Numbered from the stretch's first letter, positions 46,851-59,634 are shown. The stretch is 64,000 nucleotides of DNA from Combretum micranthum (GCA_024138025.1 JAMXBD010000113.1:1116001-1180000), one strand, 5' to 3'. Notes: a model not told the origin generated them from the letters alone. Translations and numbers: made by a program.

Positions 46851-49839
46851 AAGCTGAAGTGAAAGCTTTAAAGGAGAAGCTAGCTACTTTTGAGCAGAAA
46901 TATAATGAAGACATGGGGAGATCTGAATGAAAGTATGACAAAGCTTATGCAAATGCTTACCTATGGTCTTAAACTACCTAGAAAATCCAAATCACCATCC
47001 CTTGAACATGCCTTGGCTGAGTCATACCATAATGATGATGATGACGACGACAATGAAGTTAGGCCATGCTCATCTTTCACATACATACCTTCTACATTAT
47101 GTAGATGTACAAATCTGCTTACAAAGGCCTTAAGCCTTATTTTTATTTGGATTTAATTCTTTGGGCTAATGTGACAGGGCTTAAAGAATTAGTCCCAGTT
47201 CAATTGGGATGATCATGGGAGAATTGGCATGGAAGGCTTGGAGTAGGGTCCGTTGGAATTGGCCTGTCTAATTCCAACCTTTCTCAAATTGGCTCACACA
47301 CATTACAATGAAGGCTTTGATGGGCCTGGGTCCATAAGGGAGCCCATATTCATATCCATAATGAGGGGACTCATCCTAGCCGTTGGTCGTCGGTCTCATC
47401 TGACGGACGACATCGATGGCCAAATTCTCTATAAATACCCTTAGTCCTTACCTCATTTGGACAAGGTGAAATCTTGGACAAACACCGTTGTGCTGCCGGA
47501 TTTCCATTTTTGTGAATCGATTACTTGACTCACTCAAGAACACACACGATATTCGTGGTACTTAGTGAGGTTGATGCTCAATAGCTCCCTCACCTGTCAC
47601 ACGTGTGTTAGAGCCTATTGAGATTGCCTACTCCTCCTTCCTACATGGTTCTCTCTTGATCATCCTTGCACGTGTTGTTTCTCTAGGCCACGTGTAGCGC
47701 GATAGTCAAGCGGTACGCACGTGATCGTTGCACCCGGATTCATACCCACACACATTACATTAACCCAAACACAGCCTTCCTACCAATCTCCCTTGTACAT
47801 AAATACCCATTACTGCGAAAGAACCCCAACACAACCACCAACTTGTGAACCAATGGTAGAGTCACGTACTTGTTACCCAAGTGAGTATAATGAAACCATT
47901 CCTTAAACATATGCCCTATCTCACCCATAACATGGCTCTCTAATTTTGAGTCTATCCCTAAAACTATTCTAGCTCCTATCTTCCAAGTGAGACCTCTATC
48001 CATAACCTTCAAAAGGACCAAAAGGTTAGTTCAAAAGAGGAGTAGGAAGCTAATTATTCAGGATGAACCATCTGATGAAGATATATCCTTGACTAATGGA
48101 GATAAGAATGGTGTTGATGGTGCAAATGCTATAATCAATAAGGAGGATCAAGCTAATAATGATGGCAATAGGAGTAGTATTGATTTGAGTAACCCAATTG
48201 AGGAAGCTAACAATAATGATAGGCTATGAGAGAATTTAACAGTAGAGGAGGAAATTCTTGAAGCCATATGTGGTCATATCTTCAAAAGAGTTTTGAAGCG
48301 GGTAGCTACACTTGTAAATAATGTCTTACTAGGAGAGCCTACAAACATAGAATTTTATGAACTGACTGGGTAACTAGTCACCTCCAGTTAACCTCTAAAA
48401 CTACCTTGGCAGCAACAAGAGCAAGAAGAGGAAGACTTGTTCCCTCACCTCAGCCCATAAATCTACCACCATTTAAGAAGAAAAGAGTGCTTAAAAGCCT
48501 AAACATTTCAAGAGGAAGAAGGAAGAGAGAGCTGCAAAAGAAGAGGAAAGAAAGAGGAAAGAGGAGGATGAGCATACAATAGATCTTCCAAGTGCTTTTA
48601 GTGGAGATTCTTGATCTTGTTTTCTCTAAAACCCCCATTATCCTTAGGGATAGAAGGAGGAAGGGTCGTATTGAGTGCACACAGAATGGCAAGTTGTCCC
48701 TTTTGCCCCAAGAGCTGAACATGATACTACCACATTCCTTATTGATAGTGTTAGAGAACAACAGGAAGAAGAAATAAAAGATGTTACCCTCATTGTTCCT
48801 ATAGAAGAAGAAGGCAATGCCATAGTTCCTAGTATCATTGGCCTCAATGTTAAGCCCATGGAAGACGTTGAACAACTTAAAGCAGCTCATGATTTTGATA
48901 AGTTTATAGCAAAAATGACTGCTCAAGTTAGACATACAAGAGAAGCTAAAGAAAAATGTTGAATCGGAAGCCTATAACAATAAAATAAAGCCAGTGCTTG
49001 AACAAAATAGAAGATTGAAACAACTCAGGTGATAAAGAATAGTAACGCCTACCTAGCATAGAAGCTGCCAATTGTGAAAGAGAAAAGAAGCAAGAAGGAG
49101 AGATAGACATTTAGTGGTAGAAGAAAGTGATTTTATCTGCTCTAATGGGAGCAGTGGAGAAGATGATGATCATCATCATCTCGTAATAAGGGACTTGCTG
49201 AGCAAAAACAAGAAGCTTAACCTTAAAGAGCCAACCCCCTAGACAATTGAAGAAGATCCTCTTGTCAAAAAATCAGGGAAGAACCTCTTGTTAGTGAATC
49301 CACAAAGAAGAAAGAAAGCATCAAAAGTTGGGTAAGGGAAACAAAAAAGCAACTCTCAGCTATTGTAGAAACCAAAAAGAGAAAAATAGAAGAAAGAGAG
49401 CTCACCTAAACAACTTGAAGAACTAAAAAGGAAACATGAGGAGGAGAGGAAGAAAAGAGAAGAAGAGTTCCAATAATAATTGGTGGAATATATCATAGCC
49501 TACATGCAAAATACCGAAGGCATGACTAAACAAGAAAAAAATGATTTTCTCTATGCCTTACAATTACAAAGCAAAGAACATAAACAGGCTAAAATTTATA
49601 GAATGGAACAAATCGAAAAAAAGAAGGGGGATGACACTTTAAAGGAGGCACAAATGAAGGGCAAAAGGGTAAAAATATAGAGAACATACCCACAGAAGGC
49701 ATAAAAATAAGAGTGGGTTGAGCTGAACAAAGAACACCAACATTAACTAAAAAACAAATATCACCCCTTAGGAGAAGACAACCTAGTAGAAGAACCAGAG
49801 TACCTAAGGGTGGTGGCGGTAAGGTTAATGGTGGTGGTA
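46851..49839 (+). pseudogene. Continuation of the second ORF region: Lys/Glu-rich, broken frames
   Basis: Open pieces (46890-47156, 47987-48229, 48675-48962 and 49480-49680) give charged, coiled-coil-like sequence (FNKLKAEVKALKEKLA just upstream, then NDDDDDDNEV and EEKKKE-type runs) and end in an Arg/Gly-rich stretch (RRQPSRRTRVPKGGGGK) in front of LTR D. The reading appears to resume after D with VYRVGRAKRGDG (about 53838-53873). Such acidic and basic tails are common in retroelement accessory proteins. No enzyme motif seen. Confidence 0.4.
47165..47745 (+). mobile_element. Small solo-LTR or TRIM-like insert with TATA box and four CACGTG motifs
   Basis: Base composition and style differ from the flanking ORF. 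A core promoter (TATAAATA, 47430-47437) is followed by a transcribed-looking region and four CACGTG palindromes (47600, 47669, 47689 and 47718). This U3-TATA-R-U5 layout suggests a short LTR. A TG start near 47170 and a CA end near 47744 are possible, but I found no convincing target duplication. Borders approximate. Confidence 0.45.
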
Positions 49840-52306
49840 TGTCATGCCCCAAAGGGTACTCTAGACGTGGTAATCCGCCACATAATTGTATTAAAACTTA
49901 AGAATGACTTCTCGAAGTCATGCGAAAGCTTCAATATCATATGTAAGGCATCTATCACAATAATAGGAGACTCCAATGGGATGTATAGTTTGACATAGTA
50001 AAATAGCATACAAGAAATCTAGATAAATATTTAACTTCAACATTATAGGAATATGGTCTTTCATCATCTTAGGGGCATTCCTCCGATAAATCTCCAAAGA
50101 ATGAAATATCAACTTAGTCTTTCACATAAAGTAAAAATACTAGACCCAAAAGATTTTAAAGGAAATTTGTTCTAAGATTTTCAAAAGGATTTCCCAAGCT
50201 TCCCAAAACATAATTCCATCCAGATATATAGAGTCCTCGGAAAAAGAGATCATCAGTCCTGTGTCAACAAAAGTTTATTAAGGTATAAGCTCAATAAGCT
50301 TAGTGACAATATTCCTAGATTAACTTACTTGTATCAATAAATTCAAACAAGTTATTAAACAATCATATAAAATGCATCAAGTAAGTGAACAAGCAATACA
50401 TATGATCTATCGTAAATCATATGTTTGAATGGATTTATCTCTCCATTCAGGATTAGGTGTTTCGGGCTCTTTAAAAATCATCTTGAAATCCGATGATGTA
50501 GTTTGTTTAGGGTTCCTACTTGCACCATTATGAAATAGTTCTTTCGGATTCCTATTCGCCTATCCTTATATAGTTCTTTCGGGCTATTATTCGCCCATCT
50601 TGCAGACTTGCGAGTTTCCACGAACCCCACTACTATACTCTTGTCCCATCGAGCATAGTAGCTAATGAAATGAGATTAGTTACGTGATATGCATGAATCA
50701 ATTATTAAAACTTGTAATATGTGATTAAGGTAATTTAAAGAAGATCATAGAATTTGTAAATACTCCATTATGATAATAAAACACAATTTAATTAACAATA
50801 ATTCATGTCTCGATATGCTTAGTATACTTTCAACTAATGTTATTATGTATATTCCATTTTTCGTCTTTTTCTTACTTCTAGTGCCTCTAGCTACAAGCAC
50901 AAATAAGTACATAAAAGTAAGAGATAAACTCACTTGGTCATCTTTGCCAAAATTCTTCACTCATAATAGTCCTTCGAATACGGATCCTCCCAAGCTTTGT
51001 TACCTAAATGAAAGAAATACCTGGAATGAGTATTTTGTGGAAATTCTATTTGAACTTTCTAATTCTATTCTAGTATTTGCGTTAAAATTCGGATATGAGA
51101 AAATTCCAACTTTAAATGACCATAACTTGTTCATTTTAACTCGGAATTTCACATATTACATATCGTTTTCTACCTACTCGAAAAGATCTATCCATTTTTA
51201 AGGTTATTTTTATCATAAAAAGCCATTTGGGTTGCAAAACACCATGGTACATAATACTTTAAATATGAATTTTCAAATTTTTCTTTATTCAAAATCCTTT
51301 TATAAAAATATAGATATTTATGTGATTGAAAAATCCTTTAAATATATATGTAGACTCATATTACATGCAAAATTCTAATGGTGTTGTTTTAATTATTATT
51401 TTTCATAAAACAACTTATCTTATGGAGTTGGAAACTTGTAACAATTCCTCTTTAAGTGGTTTGAAAAATCACTATAAGTTCTTGAGTTATTGTAAATGAG
51501 TATTTTCTTATAAATTTTATTTTCTAATTTTTCTAAGACAAATTAATTTTCTTAACTAGGTCTTTTAGGATATCTACAAGTTTTACCTATGGTGATAAAA
51601 ATGAAGTTCCCACAATTTTTCCTAAGTTGTTGCTAGTTATTAATAATTTGAGTGGTATCACATATATTTTTCCTTTCAAATGGTTTTGATTGAAAATTCT
51701 ACATAAGGGTTTTCCTCTTATATTTTTATTTCCTCACTTCTTTAAAGATAAATTTCATTCCTAAAAACTTAGTCTTTTAAGCTCTTTACCAAAATTTTAC
51801 TTGGAAGGAAATCATTTTTCTTATATTGTTGATAAAGACTATTTGTTTTTGAGTTTATCATGTTAATGTTTTGCTATTTCTTTGAAAATGAGTTTATCAT
51901 TTAGAAATCTACTTTGTTGGCAAGCTTTTATTTCTCTAAGTGGATTTATGAATTAGTGAGTTGATTTTATCTTAACTTTGAAAACTAGTTTAGTTCTTAG
52001 TTCTTATTATGGAGTTAGTAAAAATCTTATAATTAAGTTTTTATGAAAAATTTGCATATCAAAGAATTATTAACGCTATGTTTTAATAACTTCATGTTAC
52101 TTATGATAAAAAGAGAGTGTTTATTTTCTTAGTTAATTTCTTTGGAAAAATCATTCTTGTTGTCATTTAGGAAAATTCATGGTGGATTTGAAAAGAAGTT
52201 GTAAAAATCGTTTTCCTATTTTTGCGGTGACAAAAGCTTTAATTAATGACAAAGTTATATAAAAAGAGTTTGGTTCCATTTTCTTTTGCTCAAAGAAAAT
52301 CTTCTC

Positions 52307-52309
<3 letters not shown>

Positions 52310-52348
<39 letters not shown>
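52310..52348. repeat. (ATT)13 microsatellite in LTR D
   Basis: Uninterrupted ATT/TTA trinucleotide run of about 39 bp. Confidence 0.9.
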
Positions 52349-52349
<1 letters not shown>

Positions 52350-52542
52350 ATGATGCATGTATATGATCATGTATCATGAAAAAGATGAAAATATCACATA
52401 TTAATATAGGAAAGATATAAGAAGCAATAATAAGCAAAATAATAAAGTCAAGTATTGAGAATCTTAGCTTCATCAAGGTATCCCGGTCAAGTAGTGAGAG
52501 CCTTACCTTCAAGGCTTTTCGGGACTAAGAATAGACTAGTTA

Positions 52543-52628
52543 CAAAAGAAAAAGAAAAAGAAAAAGAAAAAGAAAGAGAAAGGAAAAGAAAAAGAAAAAG
52601 AAAGAGAAAGGAAAAGAAAAGAAAAAGC
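52543..52628 (+). repeat. (AAAAAG)n purine tract in LTR D
   Basis: About 85 bp of pure A/G made of AAAAAG units with AAAGAG and AAAGG variants, giving a Lys/Glu/Arg-only translation that is not a gene. Followed by a (TA)n run at 52694-52740. Confidence 0.9.
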
Positions 52629-52707
52629 AATAATAAGAGTAATAATAATAAGCATGTTAGTGATAGTTAGTGAGCAATTAGGCTTTAAGAAATATAGATA
52701 TATATAT

Positions 52708-52743
<36 letters not shown>

Positions 52744-54209
52744 TAGATTAGGAGCATAATAACAATAATAAAAAAAACATAATCGGAATTCTTGGCATAT
52801 ACAAGAACAAAATATGAATATGTTGTTACTTTTATAACATATATGGGCTTTAAGAAACAATACCATGGTTATGCTAAACATGACATGGGAAAAATAAATA
52901 TAGAAGATTTTTATCTAAAGGTGTGCATATGTTGAAGGTAGATGTAAGAATATGTGGGTAGTATTATGTAGTCGATGGTTTTTATGTAGAGAAGAATGTT
53001 GGAAAGAGTTGGTTAGAGAGGATTTGGGTAGAGAAGATTAGTGGAGAAATTTTGAGAGAGTTTTGGTGTGTAAAAGTGAATGTGTGACAGAAGTGAAGGG
53101 AGATGAGGTATTTATAGTTAAAGAAGAAGAGAATTTAAATGTAATAATATAAAATGAAAAAGAAAAAAATAAATAGAGAAAAAGAGTGAGATGGGGCCGA
53201 CGGTACAAGTAGGAGAGGGGGAGAGAGAGTTGAGTTGATTGAATTTGTATTTTTATAATGAAAAGTGATAATGTGTAAAGTGTGATGCAAATAAAGTGGT
53301 ATTGGAAATGTAAAGTGTAAGAATATTTGTATAGATTGTAAGAAGTAAGTTATAAGAAAAAGTAGAGATAGTGAAATAGTAATGAAAAATAGAAATAATA
53401 CTATGAATAATAGACTAGACAAATAAAATACTGGTAGTAATAAAAATACATGTAAACGAGTTATATCTGATATTTTTAATTATCGAAAAATTATGAAACT
53501 GATATTTTTGAAATCCTTGTATAATTACGAGTCTTTTAGTGTTATCGAAATATTTTTACTATTTCGGGCACTAGGGCATGTTTTTTGAGAACTGATTTTG
53601 TTCGAGCTCAAAACGAATCAAATTTTAACAAATTTGATCTTTTTAAGCTATCTTATATTATTTTGAACTATAGTCCACTGTTAACTTATTTCTATTGTTC
53701 TTAGATTTCGAGCGCGGGATTGTCGGAGTTGAAACTGCTAGATTGTCTTGATCTTAGTTGACTTTTGAAACTCCGGTTTGACTAGGGTTAGAGTTTATTG
53801 CAACTTTACCCTAGAAATTATGGGGTTTACAAGTATAGTTTATAGGGTTGGTAGAGCTAAAAGAGGTGATGGGGTAAAAGAAAAGAAAGGAGCCGAAGTT
53901 GGAAATAATGGCTTAGGGACAAAGGTGAAAATATTAATTAAATTTGTGAACTCTTTTATCACAATTCTTCGTATTCTTTAACTTTCTTCTACATTCTTTC
54001 ATTCACTTATTATTTAATATTCTATACAATAGTTTATAATTAGATTAGAACAAATTCTTTTGATAGCTTAGTTTAATTCTTTATATTCTTTGTAAATAAG
54101 TAAGATTCTCTGTAGCAAAACAAATCTAACTTAATACAGGGTCCAAGTTGAAGTAAGCTAAATATAGCTTAAGCTGCTAATAACTTAGATAAATTTTTGT
54201 CCAAATTTC

Positions 54210-54237
54210 AACCGTGACTCCAATCGAGTTCACGGTT
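54210..54237 (+). repeat. Perfect 8-bp-arm palindrome AACCGTGA..TCACGGTT
   Basis: Arms AACCGTGA (54210-54217) and TCACGGTT (54230-54237) are perfect inverses, and the inner CTC..GAG also pairs. It is a sister to the inverted motif at 44895-44922 in the same element. Confidence 0.7.
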
Positions 54238-54743
54238 ACTATTAATATTTTGCTTTGCCTTACCTTTATCTTACACAGCTTAATATAGAAGGCAACTGAA
54301 CCTGCGATCTCTAGTCTGACATCAACCCACAGTCTAAAATAGAGAATTTTTCCTAAGCTTCTAACTTTAAATCTTACTTTACACTTAAATTGCCAATGGT
54401 CTCCTGTCTAAATTATTATGCTCTAAACATTGAGGACAATGTTTAAATTAAGTGTTGGGGAAGGGAATTAAGCAAGATGAGGTGAAACTAAATAATAATT
54501 TGTAAATAATAGAGTAAATGTAAATCATATTTCTCTACAAACTTAGGAAAATAATGAAATGGTTAAAATTTGACCAAAATTTTTCAAAAATTTAAAACAA
54601 AAATCACCAAATAACTCAACTTAACCAATTTTGAACATCACCTTATTTTTTAGTTAACTTTACTATGTTTAAATCACTTTATAATATCCATGTGAAGTAG
54701 TTTTACTTGTTATTTAATTTAGAAATTTAGAGCTGAAATTATC

Positions 54744-54969
54744 TTAAAGTCCTTAATAAGGTTACTTAATTGATTTTTAAAGTCTAAATGATCCATATGC
54801 TTTTCAATCTAGCCATTTTGGGAGCCTTGTAGTGTCCAATGAAGGTTCAAATGATATTTATAACTTAAAGTCCTCAGTAAGGTTAGTTAATTGACTTTTA
54901 AAGCTTAAATGATCCGTATGCTTTTCAATCTAGCCATTTTGAGAGCCTTGTAGTCTCTAATGAAGGTTC
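54744..54969 (+). repeat. 121-bp tandem duplication near the 3' end of the Athila-like element
   Basis: Two copies (54744-54864 and 54865-about 54969) share long blocks such as ATGCTTTTCAATCTAGCCAT. They lie about 700 bp before the 3' LTR. Tandem repeats in the 3' untranslated internal region are common in TAT/Athila elements. Confidence 0.85.
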
Positions 54970-55627
54970 CCTTATGCTTTATCTAAAATTAAAATGAAAA
55001 TAACCATATGCTTAGGGTTGAAATGGGTAGGATTTGATTCCTTAGAAGAACAATTTTTGACCCCTCTTTCAATTTTAAATAAGCCATGAATCTAATCTAA
55101 AAAAAAAAAGGCAAAAAGATAGGGACAAAAACCCTTCTAAAGGGAAAAGTAAAGAAGAAGGTAAAAACCTTCCCCTCTGCAACTTTAGAGTATATAAATA
55201 ACTAATAAAATGAAATGAAAGCATAAATAAGGAAAGAAAGTTAGGGGATAAACTGATGCATATGGCTTTATTTTTAAGTATGATGCTTAGATAGATGATT
55301 GAGGAATTGCATACCTATAAGTACACGGGGATAAGGTTGATTGGGTTATTCTTACTCTATTTGATCTTTTGAATAATTTTTGTTTTAGAATTCTTAATTA
55401 AACAATAAGGGTAAAGGTTGATATATTTAGATATTTTTAGTGATTTTAACAAAAATAACTTTAGCATAGTTTGGTGAGACTTATTGAATATATAAAGTGT
55501 TAAGTTTAATGGTAAATTGAGCTTAATTGATCTGGTCAAACTTCTATTTATGATTTATTTTTCATATTTAAAAAGCTTTGTCCGGTTGTGTTAAAATGAT
55601 GTTTTGCTTAAGGACAAGAAAAGACTT

Positions 55628-55641
55628 AAGTGTGGGGGAAT
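55628..55641 (+). other. Polypurine tract of the Athila-like element
   Basis: AAGTGTGGGGGAAT directly precedes the 3' LTR start TGATAACTC. G-rich tracts of this form prime plus-strand DNA synthesis in gypsy elements. Confidence 0.75.
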
Positions 55642-55642
55642 T

Positions 55643-57308
55643 TGATAACTCTATTATACCGTATTCCATTCATAGGAGTTGAAGCCTAATTTGATCCACT
55701 TTTAGATAAATTCTTATGTATTTTATGCTTTTTATTGTTCAATGTTATTTCTTAACTCCTGGGATCAAGAAAAGAAGAAACAAAGTATTTAATATTAGAT
55801 TTGGAGCAAAATAACATGAATGAGCAAAGAAAGATTCTATCGCGGCTACTAAGGACCCCAACCTAGGGCAAAAGACAAGACAAAAGTACTAATAGCACCT
55901 AAAACCACGCCCTTGATTTGAGCCGCGATTAGCAATGACACACACCGCACCCAAAGCAGACTCCAAATCGCACCCAAAGTTGAGTACACGATTACATCCA
56001 TAGTTGAAGCTGATTCCCAAATTAGGATTTTTATGAAGAAGTCATAGCTTAGATCGTGGCCAACTTTCGAGGCCTCAATTAGACCCATGAAAAGTGACCC
56101 AATTATGAATGAGCTAGCCTGCATGCACGCATGAAGATAAGTACAAATTTTGTTATAAAATCTGCCACGTTAGCGAATAAAATCTTCATGATTTATATGC
56201 CTATGACTTATAAATAAATGTGCACAAACATCCAATATACAGTGTACCATATGTAACGAATTATGCTAACCTAGGATAGAGTAGGGAGCAAATTCTTAGT
56301 GAGAGAAAATCTTTTTTTCTTTTGCAAGGAATTCTGAGTTTTTAGGTAATTTAATTTTAAACCTGAAGTTTGTTTTTGCAAAACCCATTTATGCTAAATC
56401 TATAATATTCTTTCTTATCTTCATATTATTTATCTTGAATCTGTGCTTTATATTTACATTTATGGAGAGATAATCATCTTAACTTAGGATTTGTGGACCT
56501 AAATTTTGATTCATGTGATTTCAAATACCTTTTTAATTGAATATTGACTGGGCATTTGTATTTAGTAGCTTAAGCTTAACTTCATGGGTCTAAATGTATA
56601 CTATAACTTTTAGATCCACGCTTGATTTCAACTAAATAAGTTGAGAGATCATTCTTTTGAATTGATCTAGAATACAAATGAGGTTGCTCACAATCACCTT
56701 GAGAAAGGGATGATGGAATTTTCTGTCGCTTGTTTCTAAATTTTCAAAATCGGTTTTTAAACAAAAGACTGTTAAACTTTATATAGATCTAGATTATTGA
56801 TAGCTTGAGAAGAGATTCTAGTGATTCGATCTAGATATAGAGTTTTGGACCTTGAGAGAGGCTTTAGCTTACCTTAGTAAGTTTGACAGTGTAAATATAT
56901 CTAGTAAACAACTCTCTGAGTTTGTTAAGAAATCACATGATAAGTATTTGATGAAGTAAATCGTAAGTCCTTTCTCACATTTATAGACTTATATTCTTAA
57001 TTTAACACTGAAAACATGTATATACTTAGCCTTAACCCTAGGTTAGCGTATGTTTTTGTTATGTTTTCCTAAATCTTTCTTTGGCTAGATAATATATGAA
57101 AAGTGAGTATAATAGATGCTGACAATCCCCAAGGAATACAACCCAAACTTTTTATCCTACTTTGATAGGTATGCTTGTTTAATGTTGGTGATTGCAATAG
57201 AAGTTAAACAAAACTTATTAGCATTTTATTTATAAATTTTTAAAAGCTTCGACTTCCTGTTTACTTGTTTATAATTGATTAAAATACAAATACACCATCG
57301 ACTAACCA
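55643..57308 (+). repeat. 3' LTR of the Athila-like element (1666 bp)
   Basis: Starts TGATAACTC after the PPT and ends CTAACCA, aligned with the 5' LTR end at 42520. No ORF of note; the minus-strand open frame at 55849-56124 is LTR sequence. Confidence 0.75.
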
Positions 57309-59634
57309 AATAGTCTATAGAGATACTCAAAGATGATAATGATGACCCTAAGAAATAAATAAAGACACATATTACTAATGTATAGAGCCATATCATAGGA
57401 TCTAATAGTGCTCAAGTGCCTTAATTCATAGTTTCACTGTTTCTAAAGCCATTTTCACATTTCTAATTCGATCTTAGCATATGAGTAGACATTCTTTAAG
57501 CTCGTGAAGTCTACTTTCCAAAAATTATCTTAAATTACTTGTTTAAAATATTCTTCCTAAGAAAATTCACTTGGAAAGATCTAGATTCCCAATTTAGTGT
57601 TGTAATTTTGATTTTGACTTATCTCACTCATTTTAACTTGCATTTTCACAAATGAATAGGCAATGGAAAGCATGTACTTTCCGTTTCTTCACTTAAGTCA
57701 TACAATTTACAAGTTTTTCCTTTAGTAATCCTAAGTGATCCAAAAGGTTCCATAAGGTGCCAAAATTCCATGTATGGCAACTATATTTCTCACTTTAAGT
57801 CAATCTTTTTGTCTAATGTTTTTGGGATCTAAGTTCATTGATTAATTCTATTCTTATTCTTGTTATATCTACGTGGCTGAATCTTGTATCCAAGTTTATT
57901 TTCATTGTGTTTCTCTTGTTTCGATTTCATGTTCATACATATAACTAATATGTCGATACCTATACAATAACTTATGCAAATCTCCAGTTGAGACTCCATT
58001 TCTCTATATGAGCCGTGACTTACACTTTAGGGATTCTTGATTTTAGCTACTAGATTCTATGTTAATTCATCATATTGTTCCATAACTACTTAGCATATAT
58101 TAATTAAGATCTTGAAATCATATTTCTTGTAATGTGTCGTAAGCTTCATGAATATAGATATATAATCATTGCTTAATTTTATTCCATGATCCACTTCCTT
58201 ATACCTTAACTAGGCTAGATAAACTTCAATTATCAAATCAATCATTGATTTCTCCTTATATTCGTTCAGGGCCGTGAGGTTTATAGTTTATTTCCCTATG
58301 GCTTTCTAACTTGTCTTTGTCTTGTAACCTCATTTATAATTATTAAATCATATGATATGTAACTGAAATTACTTGAATATAATTTGTATTAAGTATGATC
58401 TATATATGGCTGTATCTTCCATAAATGATCAAGCTTGTTCTTAGGACCAATTTATCTTCATAATCTATCTTATGCGCCTATATGATTTGGTATAATCCGA
58501 TTTTCATGACAAGACTCACATGATATATTATTGCTTCTTTAAGAGCCAAGACATCTAGAATAGGATATATATGGTATCAGTTTGAGTTTTAGGAAAAATT
58601 TAGCGATTTTATCTTTCTCCTTAAGTATGCTGAGACCCTTGGCAAAATAATAGGAATTCAGTAGTTTGTTACTATGATATTTTGATTTGAAATGAACCAT
58701 ATCCTTACCTTATGTTGAGGAGGCTTATGGTTCTAGTTGACTTAGGATGTCTTGAGTGCTTGTTCCTAAGTTAGCTACGATTTAATATGTGAAAATGATG
58801 TATTTGTTGATGTGTGCTGAAAAAGGCAGCTATGGGGCTACAAACTTAGTCAAGCGCTTATGTTGTATGTTTTTTCAAGTTGTTTTCAAGTGAGATTTGT
58901 AGTCATGGTGTATAGTTTTGAAAGGGAAGAAGTGTCTAGGATGGGGACCATCTTCATATGTCTATTTAAAGAACTATGGAATGTGGTGATGTTGATGGCT
59001 CGTTCAAGAGGGTTCACGGCGTTATCAAGTGATAGGGCAAGCCATGTCTTTTTTTTTTTTTTTTTTGCATGAATGATCTTGAATGGTTATGTCATATTGT
59101 ACTTGAAAATGATTGCCTATTATTGCCGTATATGTTGTGTTGTATGTAGGGGTAGTTTCAGTTTTAGAAGAAGAAAAAGAGAGAAATAATGACCTATTCA
59201 ATCATAGGCTAGACTAGATCATTATGAGAATGAGGTGATGATGGTATTGAAGATAATGCCAACTTGCCATCTTTCTATTTTTAGTAAAGTATGTCATGGT
59301 TCAAAGGGGACAATTTTGATGAGTTATAGTATGAATGCAAGAGTAGCCTTAGCTTAGATCAGATCATGATTACTTTGATAAGGTGATTTGATGCTTAGCT
59401 TATCTATCCATGCATCTCAAGATGGCTCATGGTTTGGAGATGGAGAGTAGAAAAAATTTGTGATTTATCTAATGTGACCACACACTTTTTTATGGTAGGC
59501 TATGAATAAAATAAGATAGATGAGCTAATTATGGTGTTTCCTCATGCTAAAGATGATAAGGTGATGAGATTTTTTCTCATGGATGCATTCAATTGTTCAA
59601 TTAGTTTAGGCTTTATTTGTTAATGTTTCTCCAT
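57309..59634. other. AT-rich DNA, possibly with a decayed A/B/C/D-family LTR
   Basis: Around 57600-57780 the order of TCATTTTAACTTGCATTTTC, then GGTTCCATAAGG and CCAAAATTCC recalls the equivalent part of LTR C (37550-37680) in the same orientation. This is weak and has no ends. An 18-nt T-run is at 59049-59066. The open frame 58860-59072 ends in that T-run and is not a gene. Confidence 0.3.

Larger units (their letters stand above)
49840..53831 (-). mobile_element. LTR D: 4.0-kb solo LTR nested in the Athila-like element
   Basis: The plus strand starts TGTCATGCCCCAAAGGGTAC and ends ATGGGGTTTACA, so the minus strand reads TGTAAACCCC..GGGGCATGACA. It shares with C the TAACTTG.TCATTTTAACTCGG region (51122-51146), the TTAGCTTCATCAAGGTATCCCGG repeat region (52465) and the AATAGTAGACTAGACAA-like stretch before the end. 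No PPT or PBS is attached, so it is a solo LTR. Flanks TGGTA and AGTAT do not form a clean duplication. Confidence 0.8.
42290..57308 (+). mobile_element. Athila/TAT-like Ty3-gypsy element, decayed, with nested LTR D
   Basis: The last ~230 bp of the 5' LTR (to 42520) match the last ~230 bp of the 3' LTR (to 57308). A tRNA-Asp-type PBS follows at 42528-42545. Inside come an Athila-type gag (43108-44480), a second unit with TATA box and leader intron (45190 onward), tandem repeats (54744-54969), a PPT (55628-55641) and a 1666-bp 3' LTR. No RT, integrase or protease motif was found, so this copy was non-autonomous or has lost pol. It is interrupted by LTR D (49840-53831) and a small LTR-like insert (about 47165-47745). 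Confidence 0.75.

Noticed and set aside
48450..48935. 161-codon minus-strand ORF
   Set aside because: It is the complement of Lys/Glu-rich sequence in the Athila-like second ORF and gives Phe/Leu/Ser-rich sequence by base composition.
50770..51201. 143-codon ORF
   Set aside because: Lies wholly inside LTR D and its sequence is shared with the LTR C region; no domain.
52543..52628. Lys/Glu/Arg-rich peptide
   Set aside because: Pure AAAAAG microsatellite, not coding.
55849..56124. 91-codon minus-strand ORF with a membrane-like profile
   Set aside because: Falls inside the Athila-like 3' LTR and has no family resemblance.
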